DNA of 64,000 nucleotides from Youngiibacter fragilis 232.1 (GCF_000495435.3 NZ_AXUN02000203.1:17448-81447), one strand, 5' to 3'. Positions 16,435 to 26,425 are shown, counted from the stretch's first letter. Notes: a model not told the origin generated them from the sequence alone. Numbers and translations: made by a program.

Positions 16435-17226
16435 TCACTGCCTGTGCCTCTCAAGCTCCCTCTTCACCTGCTCCTGCAGCTCATTAAGCTCTGTGACTCC
16501 ACCGTACTCTATCAGCTTGTTCAATGTCACCTGGAACCTTGCAGCCTCCTGTGACCTGCCCATGGACATGAGGGACAGTATGTCACTCATTATCGACGAT
16601 ATCATCGCTGACTTCACCTCGAAAAGCTTCTGGGCATCCTTTATCTCATCCTTGATGTCCATCATTACCTGGTCCAGCTGATACGCCGACTCTGCCGCTG
16701 TCTTCAGCTTGCCCCGTATTTGCTCGGGAATGTGGGCCTTGTACTTGTAGTTCAGTGAATGCTCGGTCACCGCCCAAAAATTCATTGCAAGAGTCCTTAT
16801 CTGTATCTCTGCAATGATCTCCGTAACCCCTCCAGCCATGTTTACAGGATACTTTATCACGACATGGTAGCTCCTGTAGCCTGAAGGCTTCACATTGCTG
16901 ATATAATCCTTCTCGTACATGATCTGCATGTCGCTCCGTTTCCTAATTATGTTCACAACAGTCTCTATGTCGTCCACGAACTGGCACATGATCCTTATAC
17001 CCGCTATGTCTTCCAGCTCGAACCTCAGCCTGTCGTGGGGGATGTTGAACTTGTTCGCCTTTTCGAGCATTGAGGATATCTCCTTCACCCTTCCTGTTAT
17101 GAATTCGATTGGTGAATATTCATTCCTCCTCCTGTATTCGGTCCTTATCGACCTGAGCTTGACCTTAAGCTCTTCAACAGCCTGGTCGTATGGTATCAAG
17201 AAGGTCTTCCAATCCGTCCCGGACAT
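16435..17226 (-). CDS. relQ: small alarmone synthetase, (p)ppGpp synthetase RelQ type
   Basis: Cytosolic GTP pyrophosphokinase that makes (p)ppGpp from ATP and GDP/GTP. It has only the synthetase domain; no HD hydrolase, TGS or ACT domain is present. Characteristic segments are FLIPYDQAVEELKVKLR, PIEFITGRVK, DIAGIRIMCQFVDDI, SGYRSYHVV, EIQIRTLAMNFWA and EHSLNYKY, very close to the SAS1/RelQ (YjbM) type. At 263 residues it is about 50 longer than B. subtilis YjbM because of a helical C-terminal tail (MGRSQEAARFQVTLNKLIEY). ATG 17226 is chosen because the GTG at 17235 sits inside the GAGGTG ribosome site. Monocistronic. Confidence 0.95.
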   Translation of the reverse strand: MSGTDWKTFLIPYDQAVEELKVKLRSIRTEYRRRNEYSPIEFITGRVKEISSMLEKANKFNIPHDRLRFELEDIAGIRIMCQFVDDIETVVNIIRKRSDMQIMYEKDYISNVKPSGYRSYHVVIKYPVNMAGGVTEIIAEIQIRTLAMNFWAVTEHSLNYKYKAHIPEQIRGKLKTAAESAYQLDQVMMDIKDEIKDAQKLFEVKSAMISSIMSDILSLMSMGRSQEAARFQVTLNKLIEYGGVTELNELQEQVKRELERHRQ

Positions 17227-17310
17227 CCCAATCACCTCTTTACTTCCTTGCCTAACATCACTTGCTCATTCAATTATAGCAAACTTTGACAATTGTTTTA
17301 ACATGCATAC

Positions 17311-17367
17311 AAAAAAAGACCCTCCGGTGACACAGAGAGGCTGAACCTCTGTGTTCCGGAGAGTCTT
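17311..17367 (-). terminator. long terminator after the CoADR fusion gene
   Basis: Minus-strand hairpin of about 20 bp (GACTCTCCGGAACACAGAGG pairing with CCTCTCTGTGTCACCGGAGG), followed by a run of seven T residues (17317-17311). Confidence 0.9.
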
Positions 17368-17374
17368 TAAAATG

Positions 17375-19891
17375 CTATATGAATAGTGTGGCGTTTGAAT
17401 CCTCTGATTCTGAAAGCATGTAGCCTACTCCGCCGAGCTTTATCCCGTCTATGAGCTCCTCTTCCTTGAGTCCAAGGAGGTCCATGCTCATCTGGCATGC
17501 GACTACCTCAACTCCGCTCTCAATCGCTGACTTGATGAGGTCTTCAAGGGAGTGTACGTTCTTGTCCTCCATGATCTTCCTGATCATCATCGGTCCGAGT
17601 CCGCCCATGTGCATCTTGGAAAGTCCAAGCTTCTTTGAGCCCTTTGGCATCATCATGCCGAATGCGTTCTCAATGAAGGTCTTCTTTACAGGTCCGGCGT
17701 TTTCCTTCCTGAGGATGTTTATTCCCCAGAATGTGAAGAACATGGTCACCTTCTTGCCCATGGAAGCTGCTCCATTTGCTATGATGAAGGATGCTATGGC
17801 CTTGTCCAGGTCACCTGAGAAGACTATCATGGTCTTGTTGTCCTTCACCGGCTGCATTGCAGCATAGGATCCTGAACAGCCTATCTCCGTATCATTGTCA
17901 TCTTCGTAAAGTCCCTTCCTGATGCTGGCCTTGATGAGACCCTTGTCCTTCTTGACTGAGATCAATTCATTTCCGGTCCTCTTGGCCCAAGCCTTGATGT
18001 CCTCGTAGAAGCCCATGTCTGATGCGGTTATATCAAGCCTGTCGCCCTTATCCATGCTGTCAATTGAAGACTTTACCCTCATGAGAGGTCCAGGGCAGCA
18101 AAGTCCTGTAGCATCAAGCTCTACTGTCTTTGAGATCCTGTCTGGCTCCTCAGTATTTACGCCGGGGGCGCCGATCCCGGCTTCCTCAAAAGGGCCGGTC
18201 TTTCCTCCGCCAATTCCGCCATCATTTCCATCTTTCTTTGAAGGCTTGAACTTCGCGAAGTTTATGAGCTTGTAGCCACCAGAGAGGTTCTTTGTCATAT
18301 ATCCGTTCTGGTTCAGTATCCTTGCAGCTATGTAGCCTCTAAGTCCGACCTGGCAGTAGATCCATATGAGCTTGTCCTTCGGAAGCTCCGACATCCTTGC
18401 CCTGAGGCTGTTGAGAGGAATGTGCACCATGCCGTCAACGCTGCCGTTTTCAACCTCGATCTTGTCCCTTACATCAAGAAGTACCATTGCAGCCGGGTCA
18501 TACTCAGCGTTGAACTCATCGATTGTCCTGTTGTCCGCAAGCCCTTCCAGCGTGTTCTGGGCTACGAATCCCATCATGTTCGCTGGTGACTTTGCTGATA
18601 GGAATGGAGGTGCATACGCAAGCTCAAGCTCTGCAAGGTCGTCTACTGTAGCTCCGAACTTTATCGCTGTCGCGATAACGTCTATGAGCTTGTCTACTCC
18701 GTCATATCCTACTGCCTGTGCTCCAAGGACCTTCCTGTCCTCTGTGAATACAAGCTTCGCGGAAAGCTGGGTTGCTCCGGGATAGTAGGTAGCATGGCTG
18801 TTCGGGTGGATGAATATCGCCTTTACAGGTATACCAGCCCTCTTCGCATTTCTTTCGTTCATTCCTGTAGCAGCTGCAGTCATGTCAAAGACCTTGAGTA
18901 TTGAGGTTCCCATGGATCCTGAATACTTCCTGTCGATTCCCGCTATGTTGTCGGCAATTATCCTGCCCTGCCTGTTTGCAGGTCCTGCAAGAGGGATCGC
19001 CGTCCTTCCCTTAGTCATGAAGTCAACTATCTCTGCGGCATCTCCTGCTGCATACACGTTCTCGAAGTTTGTCCTCATGTGGTCATCTGTTACAATGTGT
19101 CCCCTTGGCCCGAGTACTATGCCTGAATCCTTCAGGAAGCCTGTTTCAGGCTTTACTCCGATAGCGGCAACAACGAAATCTCCTGTGAGTACAGTTCCGG
19201 AAGCAAGCTTTACTGATATCTTGTTTCCCTCTTCAATGAACTCGCTTACTCCGTCTCCAAGGTGAAGCTCCACTCCCCTTGACTCCATCTCAGCCTCGGC
19301 AATCATGGAAAGCTCTGAATCAAATGGTGCGAGAATATGCGGTACAGCCTCTACGAGGATAACATTCAGTCCTCTCTCCACCATGTTCTCAGCAGCCTCG
19401 ATTCCAATGAAGCCTCCGCCTATTACGATCGCAGTTGCCTTGGTATTCTTGTCAACTTCAGCCTTAATCGCATCAGTGTCAGGAATGTTCCTCAGTGAAT
19501 AGACCTTCTTTGAGTCGATTCCCTTGATTGGAGGCTTCATCGGTGATGCGCCTGGTGAAAGTACAAGATAGTCATATGACTCCTCGTAGGTTCCCCTGTC
19601 CTTGGAGTTTACAGTCACTGTCTTCGCAACCGGGTCAACCTTCACCACTTCGCTGAACACCCTTACGTCAAGCTCGAACCTGTCCTTCATCGCCTTAGGT
19701 GTCTGAAGCAGGAGCTTGCTCCTGTCCTTTATGACCTCTCCGATATGGTATGGGAGTCCGCAGTTTGCAAAGGATATGAACTCATCCTTCTCAAACATCA
19801 CTATCTCCATGTTCTCGTCAAGTCTTCTAAGCCTTGCCGCAACGGTTGCTCCTCCTGCTACTCCACCTACGATTACTGTCTTCTTGCTCAT
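17375..19891 (-). CDS. CoA-disulfide reductase-rhodanese-TusA-DsrE fusion
   Basis: An 838-residue, four-part protein. Residues 1-450: FAD/NAD(P)H pyridine-nucleotide disulfide reductase with GGVAGG and the single redox Cys44 (FANCGLPYHIGE) of CoA-disulfide reductases. About 455-560: rhodanese with active-site IYCQVGLRGY. About 590-660: TusA-like domain with CCPGPLM. About 680-838: DsrE/DsrF-like domain with a late Cys (VACQMSMDLLG). The chain of cysteines suggests persulfide relay: reduction of CoA-S-S or polysulfide, transfer to rhodanese, then TusA/DsrE carriers. It is preceded, with a 4-base ATGA overlap, by an ArsR regulator. The substrate is inferred. Confidence 0.92.
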   Translation of the reverse strand: MSKKTVIVGGVAGGATVAARLRRLDENMEIVMFEKDEFISFANCGLPYHIGEVIKDRSKLLLQTPKAMKDRFELDVRVFSEVVKVDPVAKTVTVNSKDRGTYEESYDYLVLSPGASPMKPPIKGIDSKKVYSLRNIPDTDAIKAEVDKNTKATAIVIGGGFIGIEAAENMVERGLNVILVEAVPHILAPFDSELSMIAEAEMESRGVELHLGDGVSEFIEEGNKISVKLASGTVLTGDFVVAAIGVKPETGFLKDSGIVLGPRGHIVTDDHMRTNFENVYAAGDAAEIVDFMTKGRTAIPLAGPANRQGRIIADNIAGIDRKYSGSMGTSILKVFDMTAAATGMNERNAKRAGIPVKAIFIHPNSHATYYPGATQLSAKLVFTEDRKVLGAQAVGYDGVDKLIDVIATAIKFGATVDDLAELELAYAPPFLSAKSPANMMGFVAQNTLEGLADNRTIDEFNAEYDPAAMVLLDVRDKIEVENGSVDGMVHIPLNSLRARMSELPKDKLIWIYCQVGLRGYIAARILNQNGYMTKNLSGGYKLINFAKFKPSKKDGNDGGIGGGKTGPFEEAGIGAPGVNTEEPDRISKTVELDATGLCCPGPLMRVKSSIDSMDKGDRLDITASDMGFYEDIKAWAKRTGNELISVKKDKGLIKASIRKGLYEDDNDTEIGCSGSYAAMQPVKDNKTMIVFSGDLDKAIASFIIANGAASMGKKVTMFFTFWGINILRKENAGPVKKTFIENAFGMMMPKGSKKLGLSKMHMGGLGPMMIRKIMEDKNVHSLEDLIKSAIESGVEVVACQMSMDLLGLKEEELIDGIKLGGVGYMLSESEDSNATLFI

Positions 19892-20178
19892 TTCTTCTCC
19901 TCCAGATCAAGTATTCTTATTATATCTTTGGCCGTCTCACTTACGACCCTGTACGTTATTTCCGTGCCTTTCCTCTCGCCCTCGATGATACCCGCGGCCT
20001 TAAGGCTTCTTATGTGCTGAGAGATGGTAGACTGCGGTATGTCCAGGCATTCCTGCATGAAGCTGACGTTGCACCCGTTCTCCCTTATGAGTCCCCTTGC
20101 TATGCAAAGCCTTACCGGATGTCCTAATACCCTCATTATCTCTGCCGGTCTTTCCAGCTGATCAAGGTTGTTGTCCAT
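19888..20178 (-). CDS. ArsR-family regulator of the CoADR fusion
   Basis: A 96-residue winged-helix protein: ALGHPVRL-type start (VLGHPVRLCIARGL), recognition helix IPQSTISQHIRSLKAAGII and wing GTEITYRV. Cysteines in the first half (LCIARG, NGCNVSFMQEC) could sense thiols, sulfide or metal; sulfide-sensing ArsR proteins (SqrR/BigR type) use Cys pairs, though the positions here were not matched exactly. ATG 20178 follows GAGGGG; the TTG at 20196 is rejected. Its stop overlaps the fusion-gene start (ATGA), so it is cotranscribed with its probable target. Confidence 0.9.
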   Translation of the reverse strand: MDNNLDQLERPAEIMRVLGHPVRLCIARGLIRENGCNVSFMQECLDIPQSTISQHIRSLKAAGIIEGERKGTEITYRVVSETAKDIIRILDLEEKK

Positions 20179-20209
20179 ATATCCCCTCTCCCTCAATTAG
20201 TACATTATA

Positions 20210-20238
20210 ATATTACGTTTTTTAAATATATTTGTCAA
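20210..20238 (-). promoter_or_regulatory. arsR-CoADR promoter
   Basis: Minus strand TTGACA (20238-20233), 17-base spacer, TAATAT (20215-20210). The -10 region lies in a dyad-like stretch (GTAATATTATAATGTAC), a likely ArsR site. Confidence 0.7.
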
Positions 20239-20248
20239 CATTTTAACG

Positions 20249-20270
20249 TGTAATTTTTTCACAAATTACA
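20249..20270. promoter_or_regulatory. 22-bp inverted repeat upstream of the arsR promoter
   Basis: TGTAATTT (20249-20256) and AAATTACA (20263-20270), 6-base spacer, about 10 bases upstream of the -35 box. Candidate regulator site. Confidence 0.5.
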
Positions 20271-20333
20271 GCCTTATTCTCATATAAATATTCAACAACC
20301 GTCCCTGTATTTTGACATATCAGCAGAATCGCA

Positions 20334-21101
20334 TCATGTGTTCAGCTTTTTCACTGCCCGTGTAACTACAAACCTGGGTACGAACCTCGACAGCACCGGG
20401 ATCGCCTTGTTGAACGGACCCGCTACAACAATGCTCTTTCCCATCATCATGCCCCTGTATCCTTCCTCTGCAACAGCAGCTGCAGACATCTTGAAATGAT
20501 TCGCCACATTGGTCCTCGACACTTTAGCCTTCCTCTGGAAATCAGTGGTGGTAGGCCCCGGGCAAAGGGCTGTGACAGTGACTCCAGTGCCTTCAAGTTC
20601 GTGTGACAGGGCTTCGGACAGACTGAGGACATATGCCTTGGATGCATAGTATGACGCCATGAGCGGCCCTGGCTGGAATGCTGCTGTCGAGGCTATGTTA
20701 AGCACCATGCCCCGTCCTTCAATAACCATACCTGGAAGGATCAGCCTTGTCATTTCAGTTAGGGCAATGATGTTAAGATTAAGAAGGGCTGTTGTTTCTG
20801 ATAGGTCCAGCTCATGGAACAGTCCATAGCATCCTATCCCGGCATTGTTAACAAGGTTCTCAATTTTTATCCCCATCGCCGATACTTCGTCAAAAACCTC
20901 CCTGGCTGAACCTATCCTAGACAGGTCTTTGACAATGGTCACAATATTGATCCCATACTTCCTGCTGTAGAAGCCCTTTATTCTCTCAAGCATGTCATTG
21001 CTTCTGGCAACAAGCACAAGGTCATTCCCATCCTTCGCAAACAGCTTCATGAGCTCGTAGCCTATCCCGCTTGTCGCTCCGGTAATCATTGTATGTCCCA
21101 C
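20334..21101 (-). CDS. short-chain dehydrogenase/reductase
   Basis: A 255-residue classical SDR: cofactor motif TGATSGIG (residues 7-14), NNAG, catalytic Ser in NIAST, and YxxxK as YYASKAYV. This subgroup (DltE/YqjQ-like, ending in a hydrophobic basic tail) reduces unknown carbonyl substrates with NAD(P)H. GTG 21101 is the start that leaves a normal N-terminus before the Rossmann glycines; AAGGGG lies about 10 bases upstream. Substrate unknown. It runs on the same strand as its neighbours, but with gaps of over 130 bases on both sides. Confidence 0.9.
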   Translation of the reverse strand: MGHTMITGATSGIGYELMKLFAKDGNDLVLVARSNDMLERIKGFYSRKYGINIVTIVKDLSRIGSAREVFDEVSAMGIKIENLVNNAGIGCYGLFHELDLSETTALLNLNIIALTEMTRLILPGMVIEGRGMVLNIASTAAFQPGPLMASYYASKAYVLSLSEALSHELEGTGVTVTALCPGPTTTDFQRKAKVSRTNVANHFKMSAAAVAEEGYRGMMMGKSIVVAGPFNKAIPVLSRFVPRFVVTRAVKKLNT

Positions 21102-21232
21102 TTCAACCCACCCCTTATTAATCCATGTCCCACCACCATTATATCCCTCCTTCCAGAAGGATTAAAATAAACGATTTCTGAACGTTCGCCATAATCAGTA
21201 TATCTGCAGTATGAAAACAGGACAAAATTGAA

Positions 21233-21252
21233 GACCCCGCTCGCGCGGGGTC
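21233..21252 (-). terminator. terminator after tkt
   Basis: Stem GACCCCGC (21233-21240) / GCGGGGTC (21245-21252); the minus-strand side continues into a T-rich stretch. Confidence 0.65.
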
Positions 21253-21268
21253 CTTGAATCAGAATATA

Positions 21269-23266
21269 TTATTTTACGAGTGACCTGACCTTATCAACAA
21301 CATTTGCTACTGAGAAGCCATATTTTTCAAGGACTATGCTCTCCGGTGCAGATGCTCCGAAGGTGTTTATCCCGATCATGACTCCCTCGTCCCCGATGTA
21401 CCTTTCCCATCCTAGAGGATTTGCCATCTCAACTCCGACCCTCTTCCTGACCTTAGGATCGATGACAGAGTCCCTATATTCCTTGCTCTGCTTCTCGAAC
21501 CTGTCCCATGAAGGCATGGATACCACTGATACGTCAATTCCTTCTGCAAGGAGAACCTGCTGAGCCTCGTATGCAAGAGGAACCTCAGAGCCTGTTGCGA
21601 TTATCATTGCATCTGCTGTTTCCTTAGTTGCAGGGGATACGACGTATGCTCCCTTTTCAACTCCTGCCATTGCAGTTTCAGAAGTGCCTGGGAGTGTCTT
21701 CAGGTCCTGCCTTGTGAGGACAAGCACTGTAGGCTGGTCCTTTGACTCAAGCGCCAGTTTCCATGCGGCTATGGACTCGTTTCCGTCTGCAGGCCTTATT
21801 ACCGACAGTCCCGGCATCGCTCTCAGCGATGGAAGGTGCTCTACCGGCTCATGTGTAGGTCCGTCTTCACCGACCGCTATTGAGTCGTGGGTGAAGACGT
21901 AGGTCACTGGTAGTCCCATAAGGGCTGAAAGCCTCATTGCAGGCCTTACGTAGTCTGAGAACACGAAGAATGTTCCTCCGTATACCCTTAGTCCGCCGTG
22001 GAGTGCCATACCGTTCATGGTGGCTCCCATAGCGAATTCCCTTACTCCGAACCAGATGTTCTTTCCTTCATAGCTCTCAGCTGAGAAGTCAGCTGTTCCC
22101 TTGACGTTGGTCTTGTTAGAACCGGCAAGGTCTGCTGAACCTCCGAAGAAGCTTGGAACCTTCTTTGAGATAAAGTTTATTATCTCGCCTGAGGAATTCC
22201 TTGTAGCTACCTTCTTGCCAACCTCATACATCGGGAATTCCTTCTCCCAGTTCTCTGGAAGCTTTCCAGCAATTGCAGCTGAAAGCTCTTCAGCAAGCTT
22301 TGGATAGTTTGCCCTGTACTGGGTGAAAAGGTCGTTCCAGGCTTCATTGGCCTTCACTCCGAGAGACTCGATATTGCTTGCGAATGTCTCGTATGCAGTC
22401 TCAGGAACCTCGAACTCACCGTAGTTGTAGTTGAAGTATTCCTTTGTCTTCTTTACTCCTTCAGCTCCCAGTGGTGATCCGTGTACCTTCGATGTGCCTG
22501 CATCAGGTGAGCCGATTCCTATTACGGACTTTATCTCTATTATTGTAGGCTTTTCTGTCTCTTCCTTGGCAAGAGCTATCGCATGCTCAACACCCTCGAG
22601 GTCGTTCGCATCCTCGACTCTCAGGTACTGCCAGCCATATGCCTCGTATCGTCCCTTGATGTTCTCGGAGAATGACTTGTTAAGCCTTCCGTCAAGTGAG
22701 ATGTCATTCGAATCGTAAAGTATGACCAGCTTGCCTAGCTTCAGGTGTCCTGCAAGTGATGAGGCTTCGCCTGATACCCCTTCCATAAGGTCTCCGTCTC
22801 CGCAGAGCACGAATGTATGGTGGTCTACCACGCTGAAGTTTTCCCTGTTGTACTTTGCTCCAAGATGGCTTTCAGCCATTGCCATTCCGACAGCCATTGC
22901 GATTCCCTGCCCAAGAGGTCCTGTTGTGGCTTCTACTCCTACAGTATGGCCGAATTCAGGATGTCCCGGGGTCTTCGATCCCCACTGTCTGAAGTTCTTG
23001 ACCTCTTCAAGTGAAAGGTCATAGCCTGAAAGGTGAAGCAGGCTGTAGAGGAGTGCAGAGCCGTGTCCTGCAGAAAGAACGAACCTGTCCCTGTTGAACC
23101 AGGTCGGATTCTTAGGATTGTGGTTCATGCTCCTTGTCCACAGTACGTAGGCAAAGGGTGCTGCTCCAAGCGGAAGGCCAGGATGTCCTGAATTTGCCTT
23201 CTGTACTGCTTCGATTGACAGTGCCCTTACGGCATTGATTGAAAGCGTGTCTTTTTCGTTAAACAT
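21269..23266 (-). CDS. tkt: transketolase
   Basis: Thiamine-diphosphate enzyme of the non-oxidative pentose phosphate pathway; moves two-carbon ketol units between sugar phosphates. At 665 residues it is full length. Visible are [11 protein letters not shown], the TPP motif GDGDLMEG with NDISLDG, the pyrimidine-domain segment [10 protein letters not shown] and the substrate-binding [15 protein letters not shown]. The ATG at 23266 has GGAGG at proper spacing; the ATG at 23272 overlaps the ribosome site. Monocistronic, with a terminator. Confidence 0.98.
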   Translation of the reverse strand: MFNEKDTLSINAVRALSIEAVQKANSGHPGLPLGAAPFAYVLWTRSMNHNPKNPTWFNRDRFVLSAGHGSALLYSLLHLSGYDLSLEEVKNFRQWGSKTPGHPEFGHTVGVEATTGPLGQGIAMAVGMAMAESHLGAKYNRENFSVVDHHTFVLCGDGDLMEGVSGEASSLAGHLKLGKLVILYDSNDISLDGRLNKSFSENIKGRYEAYGWQYLRVEDANDLEGVEHAIALAKEETEKPTIIEIKSVIGIGSPDAGTSKVHGSPLGAEGVKKTKEYFNYNYGEFEVPETAYETFASNIESLGVKANEAWNDLFTQYRANYPKLAEELSAAIAGKLPENWEKEFPMYEVGKKVATRNSSGEIINFISKKVPSFFGGSADLAGSNKTNVKGTADFSAESYEGKNIWFGVREFAMGATMNGMALHGGLRVYGGTFFVFSDYVRPAMRLSALMGLPVTYVFTHDSIAVGEDGPTHEPVEHLPSLRAMPGLSVIRPADGNESIAAWKLALESKDQPTVLVLTRQDLKTLPGTSETAMAGVEKGAYVVSPATKETADAMIIATGSEVPLAYEAQQVLLAEGIDVSVVSMPSWDRFEKQSKEYRDSVIDPKVRKRVGVEMANPLGWERYIGDEGVMIGINTFGASAPESIVLEKYGFSVANVVDKVRSLVK

Positions 23267-23398
23267 TTTCATCCTCCGTATCGATATTAGAAATTTTTTT
23301 CAGTAAACGAGTGTAATCCAGAACTATTATATCATAGCTTGGCAATTTTTTTCAGAAAAATTCATATGATTTGTGAAATGATTCAATTGAAGCCAGAT

Positions 23399-23433
23399 AA
23401 GAAAAGGACCCCTGATTATAGAAACAGAGGTCC
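23399..23433 (-). terminator. terminator after the metallophosphoesterase gene
   Basis: Minus-strand stem GGACCTCTG / CAGGGGTCC (23433-23425 / 23414-23406, one G-U pair), then TTTTCTT. Confidence 0.75.
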
Positions 23434-23444
23434 ACTACAAATGC

Positions 23445-24137
23445 CTATTCCTTTATCAATACCGGCCTGAATCCGATATGGTCGCAGGAAGTGAGGATGT
23501 ATTCCACACCCTTGCGGTTTCCTTCCATCACCCTCTTGAGGGCATTCCCGTGAAGATGCCCGTAGATCACCTTCTCCACGCCGTACTCCTCGAAGAGGTC
23601 GGTAAAGGCTGAATCCTGAAATGTTTCATTGGTCGGCGGGTAATGGATCATAGCGATAATTCCCATATCAGCCTTCTTCTTTGCGGTTTCAAGGGAGAGC
23701 CTCATCCTTATCAGCTCCCTCTCGAATATCTTCCTGTCGTTCTCCTCGTCAAACGTAGAGCTTCCAGGGATCATCCAGCCCCTGGATCCGCATATGGCAT
23801 ATCCATCCCACAGGAAGCTGTTGTTCTGTATGAAGTCTATGTCAGGATACATGCTGTTTAGCTTTGTAATGCCCTTCCACCAGTAGTCATGGTTGCCCTT
23901 AATCAGGATCTTCCTTCCGGGAAGGCCTGACAGATAGTCAAGGTCCTGCTTTCCGGAATCCATCCTGAGTGACCATGAAAGGTCTCCCGCCATAAGGACC
24001 GTATCGGAATCCCTAACTATTTCCCTCCAGTTGTCCTCTATCTTCTGCTGATGATCTTTCCAGACATCGGAGAAGACATCCATTGGCTTTTCACCTGACA
24101 ATGAAAGATGAAGGTCGGAGATTGCATACAGCGCCAT
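23445..24137 (-). CDS. calcineurin-like metallophosphoesterase
   Basis: A 230-residue phosphoesterase with all dimetal motifs: SDLHL (residues 7-11), GDLSW, GNHDYWW and YGHLHG near the C-terminus. There is no signal peptide, so it is cytosolic. Substrate is not evident; the family includes nucleotide and phosphoprotein hydrolases. Its ATG shares one base with the tyrS stop codon (TAATG), so it is translated from the tyrS transcript. The coupling to a synthetase gene may be only operon economy. Confidence 0.9.
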   Translation of the reverse strand: MALYAISDLHLSLSGEKPMDVFSDVWKDHQQKIEDNWREIVRDSDTVLMAGDLSWSLRMDSGKQDLDYLSGLPGRKILIKGNHDYWWKGITKLNSMYPDIDFIQNNSFLWDGYAICGSRGWMIPGSSTFDEENDRKIFERELIRMRLSLETAKKKADMGIIAMIHYPPTNETFQDSAFTDLFEEYGVEKVIYGHLHGNALKRVMEGNRKGVEYILTSCDHIGFRPVLIKE

Positions 24138-25357
24138 TATCTGTTCAAAAGGATCCTGTAGAAATGCTTCTTGCCCTTCTTGACGAGCACGGAATCCTCC
24201 TCGAAATCATCCAAGGCAAGCTTTTGCATCGGATCCGACACCTTCATTTCCTTAAGTGTCACACCGCCCTGTACGATGTTCCTTCTTCCTTCTGCCTTCG
24301 ACGGGAAAACACCGCCCTTGACAAGGATGTCCAGGAGCGTCCCTTCAAGGTCTTCAGCGGTTATCTCTATGGTAGGGACATTTGTCATGTCTTTGCCTTT
24401 CTCGAATAATGCCTCTGCAGCGCCCTTGGCCTTTTCGGCCTCATCCGCCCCGTGTACGTTCTTTGTTATCTCATATGCGAGGACCTTCTTGAACTCGTTT
24501 ATGTTCACTCCCTCTGCGCTTTCCATTGCATCGATATCCTCAACAGGCACGAATGTAAGAAGCCTCAGGCACTTGAACACGTCCGCGTCATCAACGTTCC
24601 TCCAGTACTGGTAGAAGTCGTAGACCGAGGTCTTTTCAGCATCAAGCCAGAGCGCACCGTTTACTGTCTTGCCCATCTTCTGGCCCTGTGAGTTGGTAAG
24701 GAGAGCACAGGTCATTGCGTATGCGCTCTTCCTTTCCTTCCTTCTTATAAGGTCGGCACCGGCAAGCATGTTGGACCACTGGTCATCGCCGCCAAGCTGC
24801 ATTGTGCAGCCATAGTTCTGGTTCAGGTACAGGAAGTCATAGCCCTGCATCAGCATGTAGTTGAACTCAAGGAAGGACAGTCCCTTCTCAAGCCTGAGCT
24901 TTATGCTCTCCGCCCTCAGCATGTTGTTCACTGAAAAATGTACACCAACATCCCTCAGGAAATCCACATAGTTAAGGTTGAGCAGCCAGTCTGCGTTGTT
25001 AGCGAGAATGGCCCTGTCATCGGAGAAATCTATGAACTTCTCCATCTGTTTCTTTATTGAAGCCGCATTAGCCGCTATGGTCTCCTTCGTCATCATGGAC
25101 CTCATGTCGGTCTTTCCCGATGGGTCCCCGATCATGGCGGTACCGCCTCCAAGAAGCGCTATTGGCCTGTGACCAGCCCTCTGCATGTGCGCCATGAACA
25201 TCAGGGCTATGAAATGCCCGACATGAAGGCTGTCTGCTGTCGGGTCGAAGCCTATATAGAAAGTGACCCTGTCATTTTCCAAAAGGTCCCTTATCTCTTC
25301 CTCATGAGTCATCTGTTTAATGTAGCCTCTTCTCTGAAGCTCCTCGAAAACGCTCAT
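24137..25357 (-). CDS. tyrS: tyrosyl-tRNA synthetase
   Basis: Class Ic synthetase charging tRNA-Tyr. Catalytic domain: [13 protein letters not shown] (HIGH-type, about residue 38), Tyr-recognition QGYDFLYL and GGDDQW, and a KMSKS-like KMGKT. The C-terminal S4-like RNA-binding domain is present (residues 335-406). ATG 25357 has AGGAGG with ideal spacing; the ATG at 25363 is too close to it. No T-box core is visible upstream, unlike leuS. First gene of a two-gene operon with the phosphoesterase. Confidence 0.97.
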   Translation of the reverse strand: MSVFEELQRRGYIKQMTHEEEIRDLLENDRVTFYIGFDPTADSLHVGHFIALMFMAHMQRAGHRPIALLGGGTAMIGDPSGKTDMRSMMTKETIAANAASIKKQMEKFIDFSDDRAILANNADWLLNLNYVDFLRDVGVHFSVNNMLRAESIKLRLEKGLSFLEFNYMLMQGYDFLYLNQNYGCTMQLGGDDQWSNMLAGADLIRRKERKSAYAMTCALLTNSQGQKMGKTVNGALWLDAEKTSVYDFYQYWRNVDDADVFKCLRLLTFVPVEDIDAMESAEGVNINEFKKVLAYEITKNVHGADEAEKAKGAAEALFEKGKDMTNVPTIEITAEDLEGTLLDILVKGGVFPSKAEGRRNIVQGGVTLKEMKVSDPMQKLALDDFEEDSVLVKKGKKHFYRILLNR

Positions 25358-25504
25358 CTTCATTCCTCCTAAGCTATCTTTATCTTTAATAGTATATCTG
25401 CAAAACCTGATTTTGTGAATAGCACATGGTGATCAGTACCGCCTGGAACCCAATGAATTTGAGAGGAGAGGAACAGAACCGGCGGTTTTTCCGCATTCCA
25501 TGCA

Positions 25505-25531
25505 AAAGAAAAAGCCCAAACGGGCTTTTTT
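25505..25531 (-). terminator. terminator, probably bidirectional
   Basis: Stem AAAAAGCCC (25509-25517) / GGGCTTTTT (25522-25530), followed by T-rich sequence on the minus strand. Ends the P-loop gene. Confidence 0.8.
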
Positions 25532-25542
25532 ATCAAAAAGGA

Positions 25543-25956
25543 TCAGATGACCTTGAACTTTTCCAAATCACTTGTGCCGAGTTCACCCTCGTCATGCATT
25601 GTAATCATGAGGTTCACGCTATGTTTCTCCGAAAATTGCTGGAGTTTGTTGAAGACCTTCTCTGTTGTCTCATCCTTCTTGTCCAGCGTGTTGAAGAGAC
25701 CGTCTACGAATATGGTCTCAACGTCGTAGTTTGTTGAAATTATCCCTGAAAGGAATCCGTATATCGCCTTATAGTCCTTTAGCTCGAAATCTTCGGTATT
25801 GATGAATCTGATGTGCCTGTCCAGTTCGTGGATCGCCCTGTTGTCATCGTCAATGTAGACTATCGTCCCCTTTGCCGACTTTACCTGTTCATTGGCAAGA
25901 GATACCATTCTTTTGCTCTTCCCCGAGCCTCTCTTGCCATAAATAACCTGTATCAT
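25543..25956 (-). CDS. small P-loop ATPase of unknown role
   Basis: About 137 residues. Walker A is GKRGSGKSKRM near the start and a Walker B-like strand is TIFVDGL. There are an EKHSVNLMITMH segment and no accessory domain. It resembles stand-alone P-loop proteins related to RecA/KAP folds but I cannot assign a family. ATG 25956 is preferred because the GTG at 25965 is too close to AAGGGG. Transcribed alone, with a terminator. Confidence 0.75.
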   Translation of the reverse strand: MIQVIYGKRGSGKSKRMVSLANEQVKSAKGTIVYIDDDNRAIHELDRHIRFINTEDFELKDYKAIYGFLSGIISTNYDVETIFVDGLFNTLDKKDETTEKVFNKLQQFSEKHSVNLMITMHDEGELGTSDLEKFKVI

Positions 25957-26292
25957 GTCAACCACACCCCTTAAATTATTTTATTGATTGTAAACCTTTA
26001 ACCTTACTAACATTATATGATTATCAGAAAATTAAGTCAAACCGGAAGCCGCCTTTTCGGAAGTTTTTTGGATCCCTGTTTTCCCAGTAAAATAATGAAA
26101 CCAATTCTCAATTCAGTTTTTTCATGCTGTCAGGAAATCGTATACCAATATCATCATCGAATTTCAAAATGAGAATATTTCAGGTTATTGTTTGCCGATG
26201 AAGTCAGCAAATCCTGATTTTTTTATCAAATATCCCCAATTGATAATGAAAAACAGCGCAAACAAATAATGTCATATTTTTCACGTTTTATC
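25957..26292. other. non-coding AT-rich stretch
   Basis: Upstream of the small zinc-protein promoter. I see no gene, RNA or clear repeat here, only AT-rich sequence. Confidence 0.5.
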
Positions 26293-26321
26293 TTCACATG
26301 TTTTTCTCAATCTGATATAAT
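26293..26321 (+). promoter_or_regulatory. promoter of the small zinc protein
   Basis: TTCACA (26293-26298), 17-base spacer, perfect TATAAT (26316-26321). It gives a leader of about 110 bases. Confidence 0.6.
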
Positions 26322-26385
26322 TAAGGTGCCCATTAGGGTAAAAATATCACAAAGTACAGTTCATTTCCAGGAATTAATCCATAGA

Positions 26386-26425
26386 CCTCAGCGTCAGGTA
26401 ATTCTAAGAAATACTGTCGCTGAGG
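26386..26425 (+). promoter_or_regulatory. leader hairpin covering part of the Shine-Dalgarno
   Basis: A 40-base imperfect hairpin: CCTCAGCG (26386-26393) with CGCTGAGG (26418-26425), then CAG/CTG, TA/TA and TTC/GAA inner pairs around a TAA loop. The ribosome site GAGGAGGA (26422-26429) starts within its 3' arm. Confidence 0.6.

Noticed and set aside
25364..25504. T-box leader for tyrS
   Set aside because: GTACCGCC occurs at about 25437, but on the plus strand and without the full core; nothing suitable is on the minus strand.
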